DNA from: Devosia sp. Root436
GTDB taxonomy: Bacteria > Pseudomonadota > Alphaproteobacteria > Rhizobiales > Devosiaceae
DNA: 64,000 nt
Direction of reading: 5' to 3'
Assembly (NCBI RefSeq): GCF_001426345.1
Contig: NZ_LMEM01000016.1
Location: 664-64,663, forward strand
Shown: one piece after another, positions 16,261 through 25,480 of the stretch
Layout of the letters: the number at the start of each line of letters is the position of its first letter
Numbering within the stretch: the stretch's first letter is position 1
Made by a program: the position numbers and the translations under genes
The notes under the pieces: generated by a model
Database searches by the model: none
What the model was told of the DNA's origin: nothing
Seen by the model: the letters and a program-made list of their open reading frames with translations, nothing else

Positions 16261-18540
16261 ATGGCTGAGAACAAGGCGGCAAGCCTTCGTGAGGGCGCCC
16301 TTCACTTTCACCAGTTCCCCAAGCCGGGCAAGCTTGAGATCGTGGCGACCAAGCCACTGGCAAATGCGCGCGACCTTTCGCTCGCCTATTCGCCCGGGGT
16401 CGCCATTCCCTGCGAGGAAATCGCCGCCGATCCGGAAGCCGTTTACAAGTATACCTCCAAGGGCAACCTAGTGGCGGTCATCTCCAATGGCACGGCCGTG
16501 CTGGGCCTGGGCAATATCGGCGCGCTGGCATCCAAGCCGGTGATGGAAGGCAAGGCGGTCCTGTTCAAGAAGTTCGCCGGCATAGATTCGATCGATATCG
16601 AGGTTAATGAACAGGATCCCAAGCGCTTCATCGAGATCGTGGCGCCGCTGGAACCCAGCTTTGGCGGCATCAACCTCGAAGATATCAAGGCGCCGGAATG
16701 CTTCGAGATCGAGGAAGCTTTGCGCGAGCGGATGAATATTCCGGTGTTCCACGACGACCAGCATGGCACCGCCATCATCGTCGCCGCTGCCGTGCTCAAT
16801 GCCATGCAACTGGTCGGCAAGGACATTGCCAAGGTTAAGATCTGCACCTCGGGCGCCGGTGCGGCGGCGATCGCCTGCATGAATATGCTGATCGCGGTGG
16901 GAGCGACGCGCGAGAACATCTGGATCGCCGACTCCAAGGGCCTAGTCACCAAGGTGCGGCATAACTCGGTCGATCGCTGGCGCGGCGCCTTTGCTCAGAA
17001 CACCGACAAGACCGAGCTCAGCGAAGTTATGGCCGGCGCCGATATCTATGTTGGGCTGTCCAAGGCCGGGGCGCTGAAGCCCGAAATGATGAAGGACATG
17101 GCGCCCAATCCGCTTATCCTGGCGCTTTCCAATCCTACTCCCGAAATCATGCCGGAACTGGCGCGAGAAGCGCGGCCGGACGCCATGATTTGCACGGGAC
17201 GATCGGATTATCCCAACCAGGTCAACAATGTCCTCTGCTTCCCTTTCCTCTTCCGCGGCGCGCTCGACTGCGGCGCCACGGTGATCAACGAAGAGATGAA
17301 GGCCGCCGCCGCCCATGCCATCGCCAAGCTAGCGCATGAGCCGGGGCTGGAGGCTTCCGCGCATGGCGTGCCGGCCATCTTCGGCTCGGATTATCTCATT
17401 CCCAATCCGTTCGATCAGCGACTGATCCTGCGCATTGCGCCGGCCGTGGCCAAGGCGGCCATGGAAAGCGGCGTGGCCCGCCGGCCGATTGACGATTTCG
17501 CCGCCTATCGCGACCAGCTCAATCGCTTTGTATTCCGCTCGGGATTCGTGATGAAGCCGATGTTCGAACGGGCACTGGGAGAGGGCAAGCGCATCGCCTT
17601 TGCCGATGGCGAGGACGAACGCGTGCTGCGCGCCACCCAGGTGATGCTGGAAGACGGCATAGGGCGGTCCATTCTCATTGGCCGCCCATCCGTCATTGAA
17701 CAACGCATCGAGCGCTTCGGGCTGACCCTGAAGGCGGGGCGCGATTTCGACGTCATTAATCCCGAGGACGATCCGCGCTATCGCGACTATGTGGAGCTGT
17801 TCCATTCACTGGTCGGGCGTAAGGGGGTGACGCCGGACACCGCGCGGACGATCGTGCGTACCAATACAACAGTGATCGGGGCGCTAGCGGTGAAACGCGG
17901 CGAGGCGGATGCGTTGATCTGCGGGCTGCAGGGCCGGTTCATCAAGCATGCCCGCAATATCCAATCGGTGATCGGGCTGGCCGAGGATTCCCAGCAGCTT
18001 TCGGCGCTTTCGATGCTGGTGATGACCCGCGGCGTGTTCTTCCTCGCCGACACCTACGTGAATATCGATCCCAGTGCCGACGAGATCGTCTCGATCACGC
18101 TGCAGGCGCGCGACCACCTCAAGCGCTTCAACATTGATGCCAAGGCAGCTTTGCTAAGCTACTCGAACTTCGGTTCGCGCGAGGGCGCGACCAGCGAGAA
18201 GATGCGGCTCGTCTATGAGACCCTCAAGCAGGTTGCGCCGGATTTGGCGGCGGAAGGCGAAATGCAGGGCGACTTAGCGATCAATACTGAGTTGCGAGAG
18301 CGCTACGTGCCCAATTCGGTGCTGAGGGGCGAGGCGAACTTGCTTATCTTTCCGAACCTTGAAGCAGCAAACCTGTCGATGACGCTGCTCAAGGAGCTCA
18401 ACAATGCCCTGCCGGTGGGGCCTATCCTGATGGGAACGCGGCAGCCGGCGCATATCCTGGCGCCATCTGTGACCTCCAGAGGCATTGTCAATATGGCTGC
18501 AATCGCCGCGGCCGAGGCGCTGGCCCCAACATTGGCGTGA
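16261..18540 (+). CDS. maeB: NADP-dependent malic enzyme, MaeB type
   Basis: A 759-residue cytoplasmic enzyme converting malate to pyruvate, CO2 and NADPH. The malic domain (about 1-430) shows [35 protein letters not shown], the metal motif FHDDQHGTA and the nucleotide loop TSGAGAAAI. The remainder is the phosphotransacetylase-like domain, found in all MaeB proteins and thought to be regulatory (acetyl-CoA) rather than catalytic. GGAGAAGACGAC precedes the ATG. It links C4 products such as oxaloacetate or malate from the bhc route to pyruvate, but it is also a housekeeping enzyme. Confidence 0.95.
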   Translation: MAENKAASLREGALHFHQFPKPGKLEIVATKPLANARDLSLAYSPGVAIPCEEIAADPEAVYKYTSKGNLVAVISNGTAVLGLGNIGALASKPVMEGKAVLFKKFAGIDSIDIEVNEQDPKRFIEIVAPLEPSFGGINLEDIKAPECFEIEEALRERMNIPVFHDDQHGTAIIVAAAVLNAMQLVGKDIAKVKICTSGAGAAAIACMNMLIAVGATRENIWIADSKGLVTKVRHNSVDRWRGAFAQNTDKTELSEVMAGADIYVGLSKAGALKPEMMKDMAPNPLILALSNPTPEIMPELAREARPDAMICTGRSDYPNQVNNVLCFPFLFRGALDCGATVINEEMKAAAAHAIAKLAHEPGLEASAHGVPAIFGSDYLIPNPFDQRLILRIAPAVAKAAMESGVARRPIDDFAAYRDQLNRFVFRSGFVMKPMFERALGEGKRIAFADGEDERVLRATQVMLEDGIGRSILIGRPSVIEQRIERFGLTLKAGRDFDVINPEDDPRYRDYVELFHSLVGRKGVTPDTARTIVRTNTTVIGALAVKRGEADALICGLQGRFIKHARNIQSVIGLAEDSQQLSALSMLVMTRGVFFLADTYVNIDPSADEIVSITLQARDHLKRFNIDAKAALLSYSNFGSREGATSEKMRLVYETLKQVAPDLAAEGEMQGDLAINTELRERYVPNSVLRGEANLLIFPNLEAANLSMTLLKELNNALPVGPILMGTRQPAHILAPSVTSRGIVNMAAIAAAEALAPTLA

Positions 18541-18830
18541 GCTCCCTGATTGGCCCTGCGAGAACAGATTTACGGCCCAGGGCACTGACAGCGAATGGGA
18601 CTATACGGCGCCAAGACGCAGGATGCCACGGCCCGGGGCGCTGGATACGGTGCGCCGCCTCGGAGAGCTGACGCAGTGCGAGAATGCCGCGCCGGACCTC
18701 CTTGAAGAGGGTGTCTGCCGCGGGTTGCAATTTCCCGGCGCCGTTTACTTTTCGAGGCGAGAGATGGCGCTACTTGAACGCCTCGAATTTTTCCGTTGTG
18801 AGCCGGAAAGCGGTTTCAATCCTGACCCTA
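18541..18830. other. Short intergenic stretch, no supported gene
   Basis: 290 bases between the convergent malic enzyme and MFS genes; no recognised protein and no clear terminator hairpin. Confidence 0.4.
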
Positions 18831-20024
18831 TCAATGCGATGCCAGCAAAGCGATCAGTGAAGTGACGGCTATGACCACGATGCCGGCGACCAGCACGATG
18901 GATATCGACAGGCCCGCATCAGTCCACACACCGAGGCCGATGGTGGAGGCGGCGGAACAGACCAGGGTAACGCATTGCACAGCGGCACGCGCGGAGCCCA
19001 GCCGAGCCTTGCCATAGAGTTCGGCCAGCAGATGCGGCGTGCAGGCAAAGTAGAGGCCGGTCGCGAACCCTGCTCCGACAAAATAGCCCAGAATGGTCCA
19101 GTCAGGCGAGCCGACCAGCGCAACGCCCATGCCCAGGGCGGCCGGTAGGGCATAGAGCGCTACGACACGCCGGGCGGAGAAGCGGTCGACAAGTACCCCG
19201 GATATTAGCATGGCGGTGGTCTGGGCGATGGCATAGGCGGCGAGGCCAATGGCGATCCAGTCGGCGGCGCCCCGCTGATCGAGCCAGACGGACTGGTGAA
19301 AAAGCATGCCGGAAAAGATCAATGGCACGCACATCAGCGCAGGCAGGTATGGTAGCACAGCGTGATCGATTGCGAGGCGCGGCCGGGCAACTGCCGGGGC
19401 GTCGATGCCGGTTCTGCACTCACTTGCGAGGAGCCACAAAAAGGCCGGGATGGCCACCACGGCCGTGGCCAAGGCGATGCCGAGCCAGGTGGCGCGCCAG
19501 CCATAAATTCCAAGCAGCAGCACCGCGAGAGCGGGCAGGATGGAGGGCCCCAGCGCGTAGCCCAGCGAGGGCAGTCCGGCCAGCGCCTTCTTGCGTCCGT
19601 CCAGCAGGCGGACAGAGGCGGTGAGCGCGGCATGGGTGAAGAGCCAGTCGCCCAGGAGGCGCACGAACAGAATGCCGATAGCGAAAACCAGCAGGTTTGG
19701 TGCGAAGGCCACGCACAGGCTGGCCACGGAAAAAATGGCCAGGAGGATCAGGGTATATGATCTGAGGCTGATGCGGTCGACCAGTCCACCAAGGTAGAAC
19801 ATCGGCACGACCGCAGCTAGCGTGGACAGCGCGAAGATAAAGCCAATGGTCGACTGATCAGTGCCGAACTCGGCGGTGATCGATGGGCTGAACAGGCCCA
19901 GGAAATAGCCGGTCCCCAGCGTCGACAGAACGATCATCGCTGTCGAATAAGCGAGCGCACGCGGCGTGGAGAGACTGGTCACGATGGGCTCGCTTGCGTT
20001 CGGCGGAAAGGTTGACGGCGGCAT
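18831..20024 (-). CDS. MFS-family transporter
   Basis: A 397-residue inner-membrane protein with about twelve hydrophobic segments in two halves. The loop 2-3 motif typical of the superfamily is GGLVDRISLRSYT at about residues 79-91, with a weaker copy GVLVDRFSARRVVAL in the second half. It is likely a secondary transporter of a small solute; there is no family-specific hint. An FAD-oxidoreductase relic lies immediately upstream on the same strand, so it may once have supplied a catabolic oxidase with substrate. Confidence 0.9.
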   Translation of the reverse strand: MPPSTFPPNASEPIVTSLSTPRALAYSTAMIVLSTLGTGYFLGLFSPSITAEFGTDQSTIGFIFALSTLAAVVPMFYLGGLVDRISLRSYTLILLAIFSVASLCVAFAPNLLVFAIGILFVRLLGDWLFTHAALTASVRLLDGRKKALAGLPSLGYALGPSILPALAVLLLGIYGWRATWLGIALATAVVAIPAFLWLLASECRTGIDAPAVARPRLAIDHAVLPYLPALMCVPLIFSGMLFHQSVWLDQRGAADWIAIGLAAYAIAQTTAMLISGVLVDRFSARRVVALYALPAALGMGVALVGSPDWTILGYFVGAGFATGLYFACTPHLLAELYGKARLGSARAAVQCVTLVCSAASTIGLGVWTDAGLSISIVLVAGIVVIAVTSLIALLASH

Positions 20025-20026
20025 GC

Positions 20027-20143
20027 CTAGATCAGCAGCAGTACTGGCACGTCAAGACGGGCTTCACCATAGGCAACCGCCGCTCCGACAAGTCCACCGC
20101 CGACTACTATGAGTTTGGTTCGTTCCACTTTACCCGGTGGCAT
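20027..20143 (-). pseudogene. Remnant of an FAD-dependent oxidoreductase N-terminus
   Basis: The segment TKLIVVGGGLVGAAVAYGEA is a clean FAD-binding GxGxxG beta-alpha start of a DAO-type oxidase, followed by DVPVLLLI and then a stop at 20029-20027. A real enzyme would continue for about 350 residues. It lies two bases before the MFS gene, suggesting that a deletion removed the body and joined the remainder to the transporter. This is a different family member from the relic at 10914. Confidence 0.6.
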
Positions 20144-21112
20144 CGCACGAGGCACGCCACCCCACTTCGGTATCTCACGGGTGTGTGCAGCAACACGATT
20201 TCTCCGCTTCATTGGCGAGGTAGGTCGGCGGCACAGTAGGCCATCTCACCCTTGTTCGGCATAACCTCCCGTTACCAACTAACAGGCGTGTTGCGCCGCC
20301 GCCCGGCTCAAGCGCCGCTGCGGTGAGGCCGCCGAACCAGATGGGAAGATCAGCGGGCTCAGCACGTCTTCTCCAATGTGCTCATTCATTGAAAAGCTCC
20401 TTCACGACCCTTGTAAGGTATGACGGAAGGTCCGGCTCAGGAGAAAATCGACAAAGTCCGGCAGGGAACACCCTGCCACGTTTCCCGGTGGAATTAGGTC
20501 TGCTTCAGGAGTATGTGCGTTGAAACTTGACGCTCCGGATAACGGCCCCAAACTTGCCGAAATGCATGAATTGGGATGATCCGGGGGCACCCTACTCCGA
20601 CCCGACCTAATGTAGCCGAAGACCCCCTACCCTACGTCAACCCTCGTTCCCGGCTCGTGAGCCGCCGAACTTCCCGGAACGTGATCGACCGCAATCCACA
20701 ATCGTCCGTGCTTAAGGGATCAGGCTTGTCGCGCCCATTAATTGTCGATTCTTTCAAACGCTGTAACAAGTTAGCGTCAAAGTTCGGTGTATTTTAATGC
20801 CCCCAAAGCCCTTCAGATCCCAAGCGCCGACCCCACTCTTTCCAACAGATACTGAGTTGAAGCCTCGCTGTTAGCTCGGCCGACCTGCGGACATGCTGCC
20901 CAACTAGATATCAATCCGAAGGTGCCCGGGCACGGAAACTCGGCGGGAGCTTACGGCGGGTTCGCAGGCGCGTAACCGACAGTGGCGATCCGTCCAGTCC
21001 ATCATCGGGGCAACGGAAAAACGCCGGGCTACGCTAATCTGCGATTTCCTTTCTTTTTCCATCAGTTAGGCCTTGTCTTTCTCATTCGCCCTTGTCCCGT
21101 TTCCTTCGTTCA
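20144..21112. other. Long non-coding stretch before the integrase (likely island edge)
   Basis: About 970 bases with only short open frames and no recognisable protein or tRNA. A minus-strand frame near 20285-20390 starts behind AAGGAGC but gives only about 35 residues. As an integrase follows on the plus strand, the left attachment site of the island should lie here, but I cannot identify a core repeat. Confidence 0.45.
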
Positions 21113-21181
21113 TGTACCAAATCCGTCGATTTTGACACCTGACTTTGGTACAATGTACCAAATGAAATCGCGTGTACCAAA
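21113..21181. promoter_or_regulatory. Three TGTACCAAA boxes and a palindrome upstream of the integrase
   Basis: The nonamer TGTACCAAA occurs at 21113-21121, 21154-21162 and 21173-21181. Its inverse TTTGGTACA at 21144-21152 forms a perfect palindrome with the second copy around a single A at 21153. The cluster ends 13 bases before the integrase ATG at 21195. It could be an operator or integrase arm-type sites. Confidence 0.65.
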
Positions 21182-21194
21182 CGAGGATTCCACC

Positions 21195-22265
21195 ATGGGC
21201 ACTATCACCGAGCGCAAGCGCAAGGACGGCAGCGCTGCCTATATGGCGCGCGTGCGGGTCATGCGTGATGGTTTCGCCTATCACGAGACGGAAACTTTTG
21301 ACAGGCGTCCGACCGCGACGTCGTGGATCAAAAAGCGCGAGCGCGAACTCGCGAAACCAGGCGTGATCGACGAGTACAAGGCGGCGGACCCCCCGCTGGC
21401 AAAAGCCATTGACCGGTACACCGAAGAGTCTCTGAGGGAGATTGGCCGGACAAAAGCTCAGGTTCTCAGAGCGATCAAGAACTATCCCATCGCCGACATG
21501 CCCTGCTCCACCATCAAGTCGAAGGATATCATCGAGTTCCTGCAGTCGCTGACAAGCCAGCCTCAGACGGTCGGCAATTACGCCAGCCACCTCGCGGCCA
21601 TCTTCGCTATCGCGCGGCCGATGTGGGATTATGGATTGAATGATCGCGAGATGAGGGACGCGATTGTAGTCGCCCGCCGCATGGGCATCATCTCGCGCTC
21701 CGTTCAGCGCGACCGACGGCCAACGCTGGAAGAACTCGACAAACTTCTGGCTCACTTCGTCGATCGGCGAAAGAAAGTTCCTCAAGCCGTGCCGATGCAC
21801 AAGGTCATCGTGTTCGCGCTCTTCTCGACCCGGCGGCAAGCAGAAATCACGCAAATCACATGGGATGACTTTGAAAAACAACACAAGCGTGTGCTCGTGC
21901 GCGATATGAAACACCCGGGCGAGAAGATCGGAAACGATACCTGGGTCGATCTGCCAGACGAGGCTATTCAGGTCATTGAAAGCATGCCCAAAACCAAGCC
22001 GGAAATCTTCCCCTACTCACCCGATGCCATCACCGCCAATTTCACGCGGGCCTGTAAACTGCTCGGGATCGAGGACCTGCGCTTCCACGATCTGCGGCAT
22101 GAGGGGATTTCTCGGCTATTCGAGATGGGCTGGAACATTCCCAAGGTTGCCACGGTCAGTGGACACCGGTCATGGGTCAGCCTCAAGCGCTACACCCACA
22201 TTCGCGAAGCTGGCGACAAGTATGTGGACTGGCGCGGCCTGCAACTCGCTATCAGCAACAGATGA
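21195..22265 (+). CDS. Tyrosine recombinase / site-specific integrase
   Basis: A 356-residue DNA strand-exchange enzyme. The N-terminal arm-binding region begins GTITERKRKDGSAAYMARV; a SAM-like core-binding domain follows. Catalytic residues are visible: Arg in FSTRRQAEIT near residue 220, Lys in the beta-hairpin region, HDLRHEGIS near 300, the His of SGHRSW near 322 and the nucleophile Tyr in KRYTHIRE near 333. The ATG at 21195 is preferred; an upstream ATG at 21153 lies inside the palindrome. It stands at the left edge of the defence island and is the natural candidate for its integrase. Confidence 0.9.
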   Translation: MGTITERKRKDGSAAYMARVRVMRDGFAYHETETFDRRPTATSWIKKRERELAKPGVIDEYKAADPPLAKAIDRYTEESLREIGRTKAQVLRAIKNYPIADMPCSTIKSKDIIEFLQSLTSQPQTVGNYASHLAAIFAIARPMWDYGLNDREMRDAIVVARRMGIISRSVQRDRRPTLEELDKLLAHFVDRRKKVPQAVPMHKVIVFALFSTRRQAEITQITWDDFEKQHKRVLVRDMKHPGEKIGNDTWVDLPDEAIQVIESMPKTKPEIFPYSPDAITANFTRACKLLGIEDLRFHDLRHEGISRLFEMGWNIPKVATVSGHRSWVSLKRYTHIREAGDKYVDWRGLQLAISNR

Positions 22266-22507
22266 AGTCGATGAGGTTTTAGCCGTGAGCGCGCCTATTG
22301 GCCCTCGTGAGGCGTTCCGGCCTCAGCGTGGCCCGCACCGCCGCCTCTACGCTGGACGACGCGGGCCGCGATTCAGCCTCCCGAATCATGCCGTCACAGG
22401 CCCGGTCCGCCATCCCCTCCCTTACTGGACAGCCTTCGCGCGAATAGCTTGGAAAATTGTAAGCTTCGTGCTACATATCCAGCCAATCTGTAGTGCGAAG
22501 GTTTCAA

Positions 22508-22843
22508 ATGCCTACACCACACAATCCTCCTGCCGCTGTGCGGCGCGCCCTTAGCAAGCTCGGAGCCGACATCCACGATGCCCGTCGGCGTCGGCGGCTA
22601 CCAATGGCCGTCGTGGCGCAGCGCGCCTTCACCTCCCGATCGACCCTACAAAAGGTCGAGGCTGGGGACACCAATGTCAGCATAGGCATTTATGCGGGCG
22701 TCCTTCAGGCGCTCGGCCTGCTCGACGGTCTGAGCCAAATCGCCGACATCAGCAACGACTCTGTTGGACAGGCGCTGGCCAGCGCTGAATTGCCCAAGCA
22801 CGTCCACCTCAAGCGGCCAGCCGGATCGTCTCGCGATGGCTGA
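22508..22843 (+). CDS. hipB: HipB-like XRE antitoxin
   Basis: A 111-residue DNA-binding protein. The HTH is at about residues 15-70 (LGADIHDARRRRRLPMAVVAQRA, with SRSTLQKVEAG as the recognition helix). The role is to bind its own promoter and neutralise the HipA-like kinase. Its last eight bases overlap the start of hipA. It starts at the ATG 22508, five codons into the open frame. The C-terminal tail of about 30 residues could contact HipA, as in the E. coli complex. Confidence 0.85.
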   Translation: MPTPHNPPAAVRRALSKLGADIHDARRRRRLPMAVVAQRAFTSRSTLQKVEAGDTNVSIGIYAGVLQALGLLDGLSQIADISNDSVGQALASAELPKHVHLKRPAGSSRDG

Positions 22844-24083
22844 CTTCGAGGTGCATATCGACCTGGACGACCGCACACGCCAAATTGGACTCGCGAGGAG
22901 TAATCGCGTCCGAGGCACAGAGACTATCCTTTTCGAATATGATGGCGCGTGGCTCGTCGACCCCGACCGGTTCTCGCTTGAGCCTGCTCTTGCCCTGACC
23001 CGCGGCGCCTTCGCCCCTCCTGCCGGACTGGCGACTTTCGGCTCCATCGGAGACTCCGCGCCCGACACATGGGGGCGCCGTCTTATGCAACGGGCCGAGC
23101 GCCGTCTTGCCGAACGCGAAGGCCGCGCCGTTCGCACCCTTGCGGAAAGCGATTACCTGCTCGGCGTCGCCGACGAGACCCGCCTGGGTGCCCTCAGATT
23201 CCGCTGGGCAGGCGAAGAGATGTTCCAGGCGCCTATCCGCGCCGGCGTCCCCGCCCTAATCGAACTCGGGCGGCTGCTCCAGATCACCGAACGGATCCTC
23301 CGGGACGAGGAAACGGACGAGGACCTTCAACTCATCTTCGCCCCCGGCTCTTCCCTCGGCGGTGCCCGGCCGAAAGCATCGGTCATCGACCAGCACGGAC
23401 ACCTCTCCATCGCCAAGTTTCCGAAGGAGACCGACGACTACAGCATGGAGACATGGGAGGAGATCGCGCTGCGGCTGGCCGACCAGGCCGGTATCACCAC
23501 CCCACACCATGAGCTGATCGAGGTCGCCGGCAAGGCGGTGATGCTGTCCCGGCGCTTCGATCGTTCCGGCGCGATCCGCATTCCTTTCCTGTCTGCGATG
23601 GCGATGATGGGTGCCAGGGACGGTGAGCGCGGCAGCTACCCGGAGATCGTCGACGCTCTTGCGCAACACGGCGCGCGGGGGAAGACCGACGCTCATGCCC
23701 TCTATCGGCGTGTCGTCTTCAACGTATTGATTTCCAATGTCGACGATCACCTGCGCAACCATGGCTTCCTTTGGCTCGGCAAGGCGGGATGGTCTCTCTC
23801 TCCCGCCTATGACCTCAACCCTGTGCCCACCGACCTCAAGGCGCGAGTGCTGACCACGAACATCGACCTCGACGAGGGCACCTGCTCGCTCGACCTGCTT
23901 GAGGCGGCTTCGGAGTTCTTCGGCCTCACACTGGTGCACGCCCGCGCGATCATCAAAGAAGTCGCGACAGCGACAGCGACGTGGCGCGAAACCGCAAAGG
24001 CAGCCGGTGCGCGCTCCGCCGAAATTACCCGGATGGCCAGCGCCTTCGAGCACGATGATCTAAAACGGGCAATGGCACTATGA
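22836..24083 (+). CDS. hipA: HipA-like serine/threonine kinase toxin
   Basis: A 415-residue protein kinase-fold toxin; characterised relatives phosphorylate tRNA synthetases or other translation factors and cause growth arrest. Visible motifs are the ATP loop SSLGGARPKASV near residue 172, the catalytic loop SNVDDHLRNHGF with D303, H305 and N308, and the metal motif SPAYDLNPV near 325. All catalytic positions are present, so it should be active. It overlaps hipB by eight bases and the next gene by ATGA, making an unusual three-gene unit. Confidence 0.9.
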   Translation: MADFEVHIDLDDRTRQIGLARSNRVRGTETILFEYDGAWLVDPDRFSLEPALALTRGAFAPPAGLATFGSIGDSAPDTWGRRLMQRAERRLAEREGRAVRTLAESDYLLGVADETRLGALRFRWAGEEMFQAPIRAGVPALIELGRLLQITERILRDEETDEDLQLIFAPGSSLGGARPKASVIDQHGHLSIAKFPKETDDYSMETWEEIALRLADQAGITTPHHELIEVAGKAVMLSRRFDRSGAIRIPFLSAMAMMGARDGERGSYPEIVDALAQHGARGKTDAHALYRRVVFNVLISNVDDHLRNHGFLWLGKAGWSLSPAYDLNPVPTDLKARVLTTNIDLDEGTCSLDLLEAASEFFGLTLVHARAIIKEVATATATWRETAKAAGARSAEITRMASAFEHDDLKRAMAL

Positions 24084-25204
24084 CCCGAACCTTCATCTAC
24101 AACTTCACGCCGCCATCCCTTGACCCTTCCCCCGGCGCGACCATCGCGCTGGACGTCTCCGAGATCGAAGACGCAGGCATTCGCGAAGTGCTTCAGACGC
24201 CGGGCGCGGCCTATGGCGCTTGGTCGATCCTAGATGCGCTGCTCGCGCCGACCGGCGCGGGCACGTCCTTCATTTTCAGACAACCGCTTGGCCAGGCGCG
24301 CGAAGTGAAGGTCGCGTTGTCAGGCCTGTTCGGACGGTTCGTTGCCCGCGCGTATCTCGAGCGTTATTTCGATCTCTCCATCTTCGCCCATCTCGGCAAC
24401 CACGTGATCGATCTCGACCGTCGAAAGCAGGCAAGGATCAAGCGCCTCGCCCGAGGCGACCTCCCCGATTGGATCGCATGCAAATCCGAACTGACCTCAC
24501 TCACGATCGCGGAGGCCAAGGGCTGTCACGACCCCGGCGGACCAGCGAAAGCGCTCGCGCGAGCCTGGACGCAGGCCGGACGCATCGACGTAACGGTCAA
24601 GGGCCGGAAGGTAACTGTGAAGCGGATCGCGGTCGCCACCCGCTGGGGCGTGGCCAATTCCGTCCCCGCCGACGCCTACCTCTCCGTTCGCGATCCGGTT
24701 GACAAGGGCGAACCTATCGATCCGCAAGACAAGGACGCTCCCTTCATCGGCTTGCTTCGCCTCCATGTCGCCAGCATGATCGAACCACTCGGCCATGCTG
24801 AACTCGCCCAAGCGCTGCGCTCTCTGACACGCCAAACGTTTCAGCGACCGCTCCGGGACGCCACCGCTCGCGCCCGCGCCGCCCTCGACAACGCGCCGAT
24901 AGGACAAGTCGAGAAGACCCACGACATTGGCGGCCTAGTGGGCGGAATCGTCACGCGGGCCGGCCCGATTACCGATGCCATTGCCAGCACCGTCGATCAG
25001 GAGGCTCTGGCCCGGCTCAACCTTCGTCCGGTTTTCGTCGGAATAGACCGGGATCTGATCCGCGCGGCAATCGACGGCGAAGCGCAGACCATTCGCGGAC
25101 GCCTGGCGGAAAAAGTGAGTCCCGACGAGTTCGCGCGACCGGATCGCGCTGGCGGCTGGATCATCCCGCTCGGCACGGAACGACGCATAGTTGGGGGCGC
25201 CTGA
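24080..25204 (+). CDS. Unknown protein with a PD...ExK nuclease-like motif, third gene of the hip operon
   Basis: A 374-residue protein that I do not recognise. It contains LPDWIACKSELTSLTIAEAKG at about residues 128-148: P-D (129-130), then hydrophobic strand and E145-A-K147, the arrangement of a PD-(D/E)XK nuclease active site. A Gln or Lys that could serve as the fourth residue occurs in the following helix (RAWTQAGRID). The C-terminal half has no known motif. It starts with ATGA overlap on hipA, so it must be cotranslated. It could be a nuclease effector or a modifier of the kinase pair. Other readings are open. Confidence 0.75.
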   Translation: MTRTFIYNFTPPSLDPSPGATIALDVSEIEDAGIREVLQTPGAAYGAWSILDALLAPTGAGTSFIFRQPLGQAREVKVALSGLFGRFVARAYLERYFDLSIFAHLGNHVIDLDRRKQARIKRLARGDLPDWIACKSELTSLTIAEAKGCHDPGGPAKALARAWTQAGRIDVTVKGRKVTVKRIAVATRWGVANSVPADAYLSVRDPVDKGEPIDPQDKDAPFIGLLRLHVASMIEPLGHAELAQALRSLTRQTFQRPLRDATARARAALDNAPIGQVEKTHDIGGLVGGIVTRAGPITDAIASTVDQEALARLNLRPVFVGIDRDLIRAAIDGEAQTIRGRLAEKVSPDEFARPDRAGGWIIPLGTERRIVGGA

Positions 25205-25480
25205 TGCGACACGGCGACGTGAAAAACATCAAGAAGAGCGGGCCCCCCGAAACGGGGCACGCGCATATCTCGCCGAGTTGAGCAATCAATTGAGACGATC
25301 AAGGCCACCTAGCAGTGCACTGACAGCGCCAATTAGAAACGCCTTGCAATGCTGTACCGGCAATGCAGGGAGGCCCTGAGAACCGGACCTTGCCGGTTGT
25401 GCTTGGGCTGGCCTTGGTTGTGTGTTCCCCCGAAGTTCCTCATACTTGTCATCCGCAACAGAGTGCGCGAACGGGGCCGC

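Noticed and set aside
20144-21112. tRNA gene or attachment core at the left island edge
   Set aside because: I searched for a cloverleaf with a TTCGAATC-like arm and for repeats matching the right side and saw none.
25205-25480. Terminator before the OLD gene
   Set aside because: GCCCC/GGGGC near 25240 can pair, but there is no T-run and the stem is short, so I do not call it.
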